The notes below the pieces were generated by a model. That model was given only the letters and a program-made list of their open reading frames with translations. It was not told the DNA's origin and did not search any database. A stretch of 64,000 nt of DNA from contig BSBK01002801.1 in assembly GCA_027943335.1 (NCBI GenBank), positions 1,178,384 to 1,242,383 of the forward strand, written 5' to 3'. This DNA comes from Chamaecyparis obtusa (Eukaryota > Streptophyta > Pinopsida > Cupressales > Cupressaceae). Shown piece by piece: positions 31,692-41,272 of the stretch; positions within the stretch are counted from its first letter, which is position 1, and every line of letters begins with the position of its first letter. The translations under genes and the position numbers were made by a program.

Positions 31692-33888
31692 CTAATCTAG
31701 TGTTTTCCCGCTAGGGGAAGCAAACAAATCCCGAGCTGTCTTCGATCATTGTGTCGATGGAGATACAGTGGATGTTGTAGTCTTCCGAGTGTGCTCACTT
31801 GTCCTCCTGTCTAGACTCTTATGTAGCTCGACCTAATAAAAAAAAAAATTAGATAGAGATAGCTTATATACATCAAAATTGAATTATACAATGACATAAA
31901 ATTGAATATTGGCTTACCGCTAGCAAATAGTCACTATGTTCATCCACCGAAGGTGCATGCTAGCGATCTGGAATCATAAGTCCCTACAACAATGATCAAA
32001 ATAATAATTAAAATACATACATGGATATCATTATAAAATTCAACACAAACTATTAAAATAACAATTAAAGTTAAGTGATCTCTTTCATACCTCAGTCAGT
32101 GCTTCAGAACTAGCTATTGCTGCAGCTACTCCATGATCCAAAGTATCACAACAGAAGGAGGAGTCTCTAATGTCAAAAGATGAAAATGAAACAAAAAAAG
32201 TAAATTATGCAATTATCAAGATTACATATATTTTTTACAACCCTACTAATGAGTAAATGATACCTCCATGAAGGTTCCACTACGTCCTCCGGTGTGCTGT
32301 GTTGAAGTCAAAGCTCCAACATTCAACTAGTGCACATGTACATAGAAAAATTATAAGATAACCATTCATATAAAAATGTACTACTAACATGTTAATTATA
32401 ATGCATTATTACATGAATACCTGTGGACTCAATGGTGACCTCACAAACCCAGGTGAAAGAATGTAATCATCGTGCCTCTAGATTTTGATCATAGTTTGTC
32501 TAGTAATTTAGTCATTCATTCATTAATTAAATATGATCAAGTAAATCCAATTAATATGCAAATAAAGATACCTCAAGGAAAGTTGCATGACACCCTTCGC
32601 TATCTATTGTGAATGTCGATGGTCCACCAGTGCACATCTAATGCACATTGACAATAAGTTAGGATACAATTATTTATATAATTACATACTAATCAAATAT
32701 GTTAATTAAATGTTTTATTCAATACATACTTGTGGAATTGACGACGATGTGTAAAAGGGGACATTAGGATCATTTCCACTTCCACTGTCACCGCCACTGC
32801 CACTAACACTCTTGCCCTGAATTTTCATCATAAACAATAGATACTAAATTAAATAGTTATTCTTTTATAAATGAAATATGATCAAAGCAATTTAATGAAC
32901 TTGGAAATATTTACCTGTGTGTTAATGCCAAATGTCATATTTAGAAAGCTATCAGTCATCAATCCAGAATCCTCTTCCTTTCTCTTGCCAATACCAAATG
33001 TGCACAAGCATCCACATGACCGACAAATATGCCCCCTTGAGGATTGACCATAGTCACCCTCAACTAAAGGAGAGGCACACTGAATGAGAGTCTATGTCAG
33101 AGCACTAATCGTACCTAGTGTGTCTACCTCTACATGTTCCTTCACAATGGAAATAATACTAACATGATCCACCTGTGGCTTTCCAATAGCAGCCCTAGGT
33201 GCGTTAGGGTCATGATGTGACCCTGCTCGATCAAATGATGACCCCCCTCCTCTACCCTGAGAATCCAAAATGTCCAAATAATTTGGCACCTCCTTGAGTA
33301 CAAACTCGCAATAGAGTTTCCTCAAGAAATATATAGGAACCTCATGATTGTTACAAGGAGGCGAATCAAAGACCATCCACCATCTCTCCCAAAAATTGTT
33401 TTTAATGTCTTCATTTACGCACCAATGAATTGGGAACCTCCTTGTTGTATTTCTAAGAGTATTTGCGTCCCCTAGTTTTTTAAATAGCTAGAAAATGTCA
33501 TCTTTTGTGATTTTTTTCTTTTTTATGTCCACATAAGATAATTTATTTGCATAATATTGCTTTTGTTCTTCTCTTTATCCTGCCATAAATTAATTTTCCC
33601 ACTAACCGCGCTTACGTGGGCCAAGATTGCTTCCAATGATTGTGCAAGTCTTTCCCTTCCGGGATTTGTACTACTAGAATCTTTTAACCTATTAATTAAA
33701 GATTCTAATTCTTTTTGCCTTGTTTTAATTTGGTTCATCAAATTTTGTTGTGTTTCAGGAGGAGGTTTCTCGATTGGTGGAGGCAATTGAGGTTCATTTT
33801 CTTCATTTGGTTCTTCATGAGGAGAGGAAGGGTTTGGTGGAGGGTTTGGTGGAGAGTTTGGTTGAGGGAGATTATTTCTTCCTGGCAA
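31692..33888 (-). pseudogene. Second gene of the 15.5-kb element, about eight exons, function unknown
   Basis: The minus strand shows a large first exon (33888-32915) and small exons at 32816-32730, 32637-32572, 32477-32421, 32326-32264, 32166-32091, 31983-31918 and 31832-31692, with AG/GT borders at every intron. Exons 2-5 and 7 are multiples of three in phase 0; exon 6 has one extra base. The product starts Pro-rich (MPGRNNLPQPNSPPNPPPN), has a helical stretch (QIKTRQKELESLINRL), FWERWWMVFDSPPCNNHE, LRKLYCEFVLKEVPNYLDI, a Cys-rich HICRSCGCLCTF, then Ser/Gly-rich tails. Broken by a frameshift near 33530, stops near 33480 and 33089, TAG in exon 7 and TGA in exon 8. No known domain recognised. 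It converges on the transposase-like gene. Confidence 0.65.
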
Positions 33889-34339
33889 TTAAAAAAACTA
33901 CATTTTAAAATCTTCATTACACAACAAATTTAAACAAAAACAAATTTTAACAAAACAAATTGCAACAAAACTAAAATTTTAAAACAAATAAGAGGCATGG
34001 GTTGTAAAAACACTTACCTCTTCTTTCATATCAAACTTGACGATGTTGTGGAGCCATTTGATCAATGGATGAACAAAAACAATTGATTCACAAGCAAATA
34101 TAATAGGGTGTGCACAATTTAGAATCCCTTCTTAGCTGAAAACATGGGTTTGAGAAAGAAAAATGAGCTTCCAAACCCATGCAGCAAACTTTATAAGGGT
34201 TTTTTAAAAGGGCGTATGCCCTTTGGTAAACACTAGTGTTTTCCAAAGTGCATGCACCCTATCGGGTGCACGCACTTTGGTTTGGATTTTGGGCAACCCA
34301 AGCCATAGGGCGCATGCCCTTTAGTGCGTGCGCACTATG
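33889..34339. repeat. Right subterminal region with palindromes
   Basis: From 34200 come AAGGGCGTATGCCCTTT, AAAGTGCATGCACCCTATCG followed by its inverse GGTGCACGCACTTTGG, and ATAGGGCGCATGCCCTTTAG with TGCGTGCGCACTATGCGC. These match the cores of the left-end palindromes. The first about 300 bp (33889-34199) are AT-rich and probably promoter/5' UTR of the minus-strand gene. Confidence 0.75.
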
Positions 34340-34402
34340 CGCGATGGGGGGCCAAAAAGAAAAGTGGCATCTTTTTGGTCCCCCATCTTTGTGCACTTAC
34401 CC
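34340..34402 (-). repeat. Right terminal inverted repeat
   Basis: On the minus strand it starts GGGTAAGTGCACAAAGATGG, then GGGACCAAAAAGATGCCACTTTT. It is followed inward by CTTTTTGGCCCCCC, which forms its own small hairpin with GGACCAAAAAG. Confidence 0.88.
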
Positions 34403-34853
34403 AAGAATTTCTTCAAAACTTCATTCATCGGCCTCATAAAACTACTCGATGCATTAGTTAAACCAAAGGGCATAACCAACCACTCATACAAACCTTCTTT
34501 TGTCTTGAAAGCAGTCTTCCATTCATCACCTTCTCTGATTCTGATCTGATGATACCCACTTTTCAAATCAATTTTGGTGAAATACTTTGCTACAGTCAAA
34601 CTGTCCATTATGTCATCCATTCTCGGTATAGGAAACCTATACTTCACTGTTATCTTATTGATTTCTCTGGAATCAATACAAATTCTCCATTCTCCATTCT
34701 TTTTAGGTGCCAATACAACAAGTACTGCACAAGGACTCAAACTTTATCTGATCAAACCTTTCTCCAGCAACTCTTGAATCTGTCAATTCAATTCCTGATT
34801 CTTGGCAGGTGTTAACCGATGAGGTGCCTTATTCAGTAAACTAGCTCTAGGGA
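34403..34853 (-). pseudogene. Gypsy reverse transcriptase, N-terminal part
   Basis: Reads ...[21 protein letters not shown], then [35 protein letters not shown] (motif A with the first catalytic Asp) and [17 protein letters not shown], ending in [10 protein letters not shown] at the inverted-repeat insert. The rest of the domain is at 18874-18528. A TAA near 34744 breaks the N-terminal side. Confidence 0.93.
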
Positions 34854-35561
34854 TTAGATCCATACAATGATCAATGCTTCTTTTTGGTGGAAAACCATTA
34901 GATACATTATCATGAATGATATCATTGTACTCGGTGAGTAACTTATCAATCTCCTCAGGGATATTATCCTCTGTTTGTTAGGGATCATAGCAAAACATAC
35001 ATCATTCTTTTTCAAAGAGTTAACAAACTTTCTTCTCTCCATCAAACAAACTTTCATAGATGTGCAAACATTACTAACAAGTTCTTCCATTAATGGTAAC
35101 AAGATTTTTTTCTTTCCATCAGCCAAAATAGTATACTTATGAAATCTTCCATCATATATAGCATGTCTATCATATTGCCAAGGTCTACCCAACAAAATAT
35201 GACAACAATCCATAGGCATGATATCACATAACACCTTATCATAGTACTTTCTAATCTTCAAATTCACATAACATTGTTCACTTACCAGGAGTGTATGCCA
35301 ATCTTTGATCCATGAAATCTGATAGGGCTTCAGATGTACCAACCTTTCCAACTACAATTTTGTGACCATCTCCTCAGATGCCAGTTTCTCTGAGCTACCA
35401 CTGTCAATGATTACCTTCCAAACTTTGTCAGAAACTCTACATCTGGTCTTGAACAAACTTTTCCTCACCAGATCTTCCTTCTTGCTTTCATTCCACAGTG
35501 CTCTCCTTACCATTAAGTTATTTTCTTTCTCAGGTTCATTCGGTGACTCTTCTTGCACCAA
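34854..35561 (-). pseudogene. Gypsy protease region
   Basis: The retropepsin active site reads VWKVIIDSGSSEKLASEE (DSGS in place of the common DSGAT/DTGA). About 70 codons later comes the flap-to-core motif CHILLGRPWQYD, typical for plant Gypsy proteases. Stops divide it, for example at 35352. Confidence 0.82.
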
Positions 35562-35589
35562 AGCATTTCTACTGCTTTCAACCTTCTTA

Positions 35590-36401
35590 CTTGCATGTGT
35601 ACATTCAAAAGATCTATGTCCTTCTTCTCCATAATTGTAACAAGTTCCTCAAAAACTTCCTCTGCTATGACCACCTCGATAGTTACTGCCTCTACCTCTA
35701 GATGAACTTTCACCTTTCCACTCAGTCTTGCCTTTGTCCAGATTTGTCTTTTTTGGTTCAGATCTACCATTTTCACCATTAGATCTACCTCTTCCTCTAC
35801 GAAATCTACCACCTCAACCTCTTTGTCTTTGTTCATGTCTTTTGTTCAATTTCTCCTCAGCCTTCAAAGCAAATTGATAAGCCTCTTCAATGTTCTCCAA
35901 CTTGACCATACTAATTTCCTCTTGGATGGAAACTCTCAAACCATTTAGGTATCTACCAATTCTTTCCACATCATCTTCATTATGTCTAGATCTGATATCT
36001 AATCTATAGAATTCCTCAGTATACTCTTTTACGGAGCTATCTTTCTATCTCAAACTTTGCATTCTCCGAACTAGGCTAATCTGATAATCACAAGGTAAGA
36101 ACTTTCCTTTCAATTTGTTCACCATTTTATTCCATACCTTGATTTTTTCTTTGCCTTTCCTCTTCCTATCTAGCTGCAGATGTTCCCACCATAAGGATGC
36201 ATGACTTTTCAAATTTTTGCTTGCAATCTTCACCTTCTTGTCTTTAGGAATATTTTCATACTCAAAGTACTTTTCCATCTCAATGATCCAATCCACCAAT
36301 TCATTAGAATCTAGCTTTCCACCATACTCAGGAGGATTGAAATGTGGTGTTGACTTTAGACTTGTCAAAGCCTTCAAAAATCTTTCTTCACCTTGATCCA
36401 T
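35590..36401 (-). pseudogene. Gypsy gag with degenerate zinc knuckle
   Basis: The longest piece, 36401-36045, is a retrotransposon gag domain (FNPPEYGGKLDSNELVDWI, then MEKYFEYENIPKDKKVKIA and ASLWWEHLQ). Further on, basic and Gly-rich remnants lead to the zinc knuckle near 35590-35640, reading CYNYGEEGHRSFEC. The second Cys of CX2CX4HX4C is replaced by Tyr, a TGT to TAT change. Several stops. Confidence 0.85.
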
Positions 36402-36688
36402 AATAGGTGCAGGTTATGCATTCACTTGTTCTTCCTCAACTTCATCATCACTAACATCTTCAAGATGTCTGCCTCTTCTCTGGGCTTTTTCAATAGCTTC
36501 TAACCTAGCAGCAATCCGCCTTAGCATATCTGCCAATCTTGGATCTGCATCTCGCCTCCCATGAACCATCTTAACAACCCTCTACAATTGCAGGTCAGAT
36601 CGCAATCTTCTACCCTACAACAATCAACTAGGGCTTCAAGAGGAACCTGCAAACCTAGATCCACAAACCTAGATCAAGCTCTCATCTC

Positions 36689-36700
36689 GCTCTGATACCA
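36689..36700 (-). promoter_or_regulatory. Gypsy primer binding site (tRNA-iMet)
   Basis: The minus strand reads TGGTATCAGAGC, 2 bases after the 5' LTR end, as in most plant LTR retrotransposons. Confidence 0.92.
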
Positions 36701-36702
36701 CC

Positions 36703-37377
36703 TGACACAAGGTAGGGAGCAAGAGGGGTGAAACAATGGCACACCCTAATGATCCAAGCCTGCTCAACACATACGGAAGCAAACAACAATAATAGTGAGA
36801 GAGAGAATGCAATATCTTTCATATATTTCATCAAATAGAATGATACATGTTAGGTTGTAAGGCCTTCCCAGTTAGGGCCAGATATTACAATGAAATAAAG
36901 AAGTCCTCAAACAAGCGATGATCTATCAAAATCTATACTTCTATCTTCTATCAAATTCCTATCCAAAAATTGCCTTCCTAAACTACAACCAAACAACTAC
37001 ATTTATACAAGAGTCTACCGAACTAAGTTAGCCTTCAGATCAAGAATCAATGGAAAATGGTTAGATCTGGCACCACACGCTTCCCAATGATGGATTCCAA
37101 CATTAAATCTATGACCCAACATAAATGCACAAGTCAGCCACAACAAAAACTAAAACTAAACCCATCAGTGAGCAAGATAACTGAGTAGCAGACAAGCAAC
37201 ACCGAGTGCCAGTGAAACAACCGACCACCTAGGAGATAACCGACCACACTCGGTAACCAAAGGAAACTGACCAACTACTGACCAACTCGGTCAAAGCAGG
37301 AACCAAGAAACACAAACAAACTCCAAATTATTTTTGGTGACACAGGACTGCCAAGGACCCAAGATGCTCTTGCATCA
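36703..37377 (-). repeat. Gypsy 5' LTR
   Basis: 675 bp, starting TGATGCAAGAGC and ending GTGTCA on the minus strand; partner of 15907-16579. Confidence 0.92.
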
Positions 37378-37855
37378 GTAATAAGTTAGCACTCATTATT
37401 CCATTTATAAGAGTCTATCTGAGATCCCTCTACATGCAAAGGAATAGAATCAATAGCAAAAGGGAAGGGGGGTAACATAAAGGCATGGGAGAAACATTTA
37501 AGCTTTCGACTTTACATCCATCGACATGGACCCATGTGTGTTTCCCACTCTTCAAGCCAAGAGGGGCTTTTTTGGTTCTATTATAGACGTATTAATGAGC
37601 GTATCATTAGCTCTAATTTTTAGTCTCCCATGGTATGGTAGATCTCTGAGACTTATGGATGGTAGGAAGATTGATCGGATCTGCTTACCCACCATGGCCT
37701 TTGGTGAAGTTGGGAAGCCTAGGTAGGACCAGGGGTGGGTGGGAGGAGATAGAGTGCCTTGATGCTCTGGTTGATATGGTATGTCGTACAATAAGAAAAA
37801 AGATCGGATTGATGTTTCATTGCGGCTCAATTTCTTGATGTTGAACCCTATGATG
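37378..37855. other. Right part of the unclassified segment in the LINE
   Basis: Continuation of 15639-15906 beyond the Gypsy element. It contains an 80-92-codon ORF on either strand, but no recognisable domain. It ends where LINE RT sequence resumes. Confidence 0.5.
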
Positions 37856-38720
37856 TGAGCCTCTAGAGAGTGCTGATCCTCTTTCCCCTTTCTTATTTAT
37901 CATTATGGCTACTGATTTGCAGTTGGGATGTTATATTTGGCTTTGATTCTAGTTTTCAGTCAACCTTTTAATTCAAAGTTGAGGATTCCTTTATGTTCTT
38001 CATTATTTTATTGATCGAAATGCCTCATGGCAAGTCGTATATCATGTATCTATGTAAACTATGTTTTCTTCCTAGATGGGACTTATGAGAAAAATTTCTA
38101 CAACCTTGGGTGTTTTTTGCATGTAACTAGCTTTGGCTAGCAGGGGGTTTTCTTCTAGGCTCTGCAACAAATATTTTGGTTTTAATTTTGTGAGCAATTA
38201 CCAGAGTTTTTCTTTCTAGTTCTTTTCTCTGGGAGCTCTTTTGAACCAGTGTAAAAAAAAAATTATTAATATAATATATATGAAGTGACATTGCCACCTT
38301 GATTCAAAAAAAAAAATTGTTGGAAAGGTGTGGAAATTCCAAATACATCAATTATAGTTACTCACAATGTCTTTGTTGATGACATTTTATTATTCGGCAA
38401 TTCTTCTATTCATGAGATCAAGTGTATCAAACAATCTTTGGACATTTACTCTTCAGGTTCTGGTCAAGTAATCAATCCTCAAAAATAAAAATAAAATTAT
38501 GTTTCATACTCTTGATATTGTGCAATGGAAAATTGTGAGCATTCTTGGTTTCTCCTTGGACTCCCTATCTTCTACTTATTTAGGGATTCCTATTTTCACT
38601 GGGCAAGTTAAGCCCTCTTATTGGGAAAGTGTTATTTATAGATTAAAGAGTAGAATTATGGCTTGGAAAGCTATATGGTTGTCATTATCTGGTAGAATTC
38701 TTCTTATTATTTAATTTTCA
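37856..38720 (+). pseudogene. LINE 1 ORF2, reverse transcriptase C-terminal part
   Basis: DPLSPFLFIIMA at about 37873 resumes the RT. After the truncated LINE tail (37912-38316), WKGVEIPNTSIIVTHNVFVDDILLF carries the catalytic FVDD in place of YADD. Then come SGQVINPQK, STYLGIPIF and IMAWKAIWLSLSGRI, typical of plant LINE RTs. About 40 residues between the two pieces seem to be missing. TAA stops lie near 38487. Confidence 0.85.
37912..38316 (+). mobile_element. 5'-truncated LINE (3' UTR and poly-A only)
   Basis: About 405 bp matching the 3' end of the main LINE (52120-52525), for example TGCATGTAACTAGCTTTGGC and TTGCCACCTTGATT, ending in an A11 run. This is a dead-on-arrival copy of the same family that landed in its relative's RT. 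Target duplications are not clear. The divergence from the main LINE's tail gives relative dating. Confidence 0.88.
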
Positions 38721-40251
38721 TTGTTTCCATTCCTAATTATTATATCTTTGTTCTTCATGCTCCAAATTCGGTCATTTCTCAAATTGAGAAACTTATTCGT
38801 TCTTTTCTTTGGAGGGCTAACATGACTAATGAGAAGAAGGTGCCTCTTGTCTCATTGCAAAAATTAACACTTGATAAATTAGTGGGTGGTGTTAGTCTGC
38901 ATAATATTAATTTTAGAAATAAAGCATTTGGGGGTAAGCTTGTCTAGAGCATGTACTCTAAACATGATGCTCTTTGGTGTCAAATCATGTAAGCTAAGTA
39001 TTTAGATTCTCCTAATGCAATCACAATTTTTATGATTTCTAATCCTCCTATTAGATCCCCAACATGAAATTTCATGATTTCTTCTAGAGATGTGGTTTCC
39101 ATTTTTTTGTCTTGGCAAGTTCATTGTGGGGAATATATTCTCTTTTGGTTTGATTCTTGGAATGGTTTTCCTCCTCTTAACACTATAGCATCTCTGTTAG
39201 AGGTTATTGATATTTTCACTCATTATTGGAGGGAGAAGTTGGTAGATTATATTGACCATGTTGACATTTTCTCTCATAAAGTTTGTTGGAAAGATCTGTC
39301 CTTTCTTCTTTTATCATCAATACAAGTTTGGGATTTTAATTCCATTCTTTTAAATAGGCCTATCTTTTTTACTAAAGGTTGTGATACTCTGCTCTAGTGT
39401 CCTAAACTTGGGAAATATTATGTTAGGGAAGGGTAAAAGGCTATTCAGAAAATAGAGAATTGGAGTGTATCACATCGTGCTTTTTTCTTTTGTTGGCATA
39501 ATTTTGTCCTTACCAAAGCAGGCATTTTTTTTTGGCTTGCCCTTCGAAAAAGAATTCTTACTAGTGAAAGATTGTTAGTTTGCATATTTCCCCTTATTTT
39601 AATTGTGTTCTTTTTGGTGTGTCAATGGAGTCACTGGATCATCTATTTGTACATTATGAATTTGCAACTCAATGTTGGACTGTTGTCATGGGTAAACTCT
39701 CTATTTTTTTCTCTTTACCTTCAACACTTTGGGATCTCTTTCAACCTTGGCCAATTTTGTTTTCTAATTCTCTTTTTGCATGTCTTTGGATAATCATTAC
39801 TTCCTCTATAATTTGGTCTATTTGGTGGGAGCGTAACAAGTGCATTCTTAGAAAGTCTCTTTTTGATCTTTCTTCAACTCTTATTAACATTGAGAAGCAC
39901 ATTTCTGAACAAGTCAATTTTTGTGTGCAAGCTCATTTTAATCTGAATGTTATGTTCATTTCTTGGGACAGCTCGATGACTTCAATATGGAAATCTATCT
40001 TCATCCATGTATCTCCTATTTTTCCAAGAATTAGGAATACTCCTATTGATAGAAGTATCATTAAATGGCATCCTCTTGATCCTTCATTTATCAAATTGAA
40101 TTTTGATAGCTCTTCTAAGGGAAATCCCAGTGATTCAAGAATTGGGGTATGTCTACATAATCACTTGGGTGAAATTATAGAATTGAAGGTTTCTTATATT
40201 CGTCTGGGAACTAATAACATAGTCGAAGCTCGGGCTCTCTTTGAAGGTATT
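38721..40251 (+). pseudogene. LINE 1 ORF2: post-RT region and first half of RNase H
   Basis: Readable blocks are SFLWRANM, GGVSLHNINFRNKAF, a zf-RVT-like segment (MESLDHLFVHYEFATQCW ... WWERNKCILRK), and RNase H starting FIKLNFDSSSKGNPSDSRIG with NNIVEARALFEGI. RNase H is then cut at 40251 by the 10-kb LTR element and resumes at 50266. The first Asp (NFD) and the Glu (EARALFEG) of RNase H are visible. Several stops lie upstream. Confidence 0.85.
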
Positions 40252-41258
40252 TGTATGGTGAAAATGTGACCACACTTCTATGAATCTTTACATGCAAGAA
40301 AACTCAACAATGAGCCCTCACAAATCGATCCATAGTTCTCTATGCATGGAGTTGCAAGATTTGTAAAATTGCTCTTAGCTAGAGCTATAAACTCATGACC
40401 TTGCTAGTCAACCATACAATGAGAGATTCACAATGAAAACAAAGGCAAGAATGTCAATATCTCCAATGAAACCAAATGTATGCAATGCAATGCAAATCTA
40501 TATGACAATGCAAGTTAATCTATTGCATAAAAGGAAATCTAAGCTAATATGCCATGATAATGCAACTAAGAAAGGAAATATGCAACTACAATGAAATGCA
40601 ATAACAAGTCTTCAAAGCTTGGATGTAGAATGTCTTCAAAGAGCTCCAAATGACCTAGAAAACCTGTAGCATAACATTAGCATAAAAACTTAAGATATGA
40701 AAATGAGGAAGAGACCTCTCCTTTTATAAGAAATGAGATAAAAATGGACCATTGAGATTAAGAGGCAAAAGACTTAATCAACGAAGGAGAAAAAAAGAAG
40801 CTTGATCCTTGTGCACAAATATCCTCCAATAAGAAAATAGGAGTTGACTTTATGTCCATATGAGACAAAAAGTGTTTTTTCTCTTTTTATAAAATAAGAA
40901 TAATGCTTTATTTGTGCAACATAGGATAAGAAGAAAAGTGGAGATTTTTTATTTAAATAAAAGGGGAGGAAATTATTTTTAATTAAATAAAGGCTTAGGA
41001 TAAAGTGGTTTTATTATTTAATTAAAAGAGATTTTTAATTAATTAAAAGGGAGCATGTTCTCTTAATTAAATAAGATTTTTATTTTTATTTCTTTTAAAT
41101 TAAATAAGGCTCAAACCTTAGGAAATATCAAATTGATTATGATTTGATCAAGGAAATTGATATAATTGATATTGTTGATATTTGAAAATATTGATTCAGG
41201 GATTTGATAAATTGCTAAATGGGGGCCCAAAGTCTAGGCGAATTTTAGGGTGCATACA
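40252..41258 (-). repeat. LTR of the 10-kb element (3' LTR)
   Basis: 1007 bp; partner of 49257-50265. AT-rich in its inner third. Confidence 0.95.
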
Positions 41259-41272
41259 TTTGTCCCTCTTTG
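41259..41272 (-). promoter_or_regulatory. Polypurine tract of the 10-kb element
   Basis: The minus strand reads CAAAGAGGGACAAA immediately before the 3' LTR. Confidence 0.7.

Larger units (their letters stand above)
18875..34402. mobile_element. 15.5-kb terminal-inverted-repeat element with captured genes
   Basis: Inserted in the Gypsy RT. Both ends start GGGTAAGTGCACAAAGATGG inward, continue GGACCAAAAAG, and share GATGCCACTTTT. Inside are subterminal palindromes, a transposase-like gene (plus), a convergent multi-exon gene (minus), an H2B-like frame, a CHD remodeler fragment, a 338-bp triplication, a 357-bp satellite and a CT microsatellite. No clear target duplication is seen. The outermost GGTAAG could belong to the Gypsy codons for Gly-Lys, so the true left border may be a few bases inward. 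The superfamily is not established; two genes plus subterminal repeats recall En/Spm-, Mutator- or Sola-like elements. Confidence 0.8.
15907..37377 (-). mobile_element. Ty3/Gypsy chromovirus, interrupted by a 15.5-kb DNA element
   Basis: Minus-strand LTR retrotransposon with 5' LTR 36703-37377, tRNA-iMet primer site 36689-36700, gag (36401 downward), protease, RT (34853 to 34403, resuming 18874), RNase H, integrase, GPY/F, a decayed chromodomain and 3' LTR 15907-16579. LTRs run TGATGC...GTGTCA. Flanks are GTTAAT and GTAATA, a possible TAAT-type degenerate duplication. Without the insert the element is about 5.9 kb, a normal size. By-eye alignment of the LTRs gives about 62 differences in about 675 bp (about 9%), mostly transitions, so the insertion is old. 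All domains carry stops. Confidence 0.92.

Noticed and set aside
31692..33888. Pro-rich first exon as a standalone gene
   Set aside because: It continues through spliced small exons, and its own frame ends in a frameshift rather than a natural stop.
18875..34402. Assignment of the inverted-repeat element to CACTA, Harbinger or Mutator
   Set aside because: Termini do not begin CACTA, no TTA/TAA or 8-11 bp duplication is seen, and the transposase motifs do not match those families as I know them.
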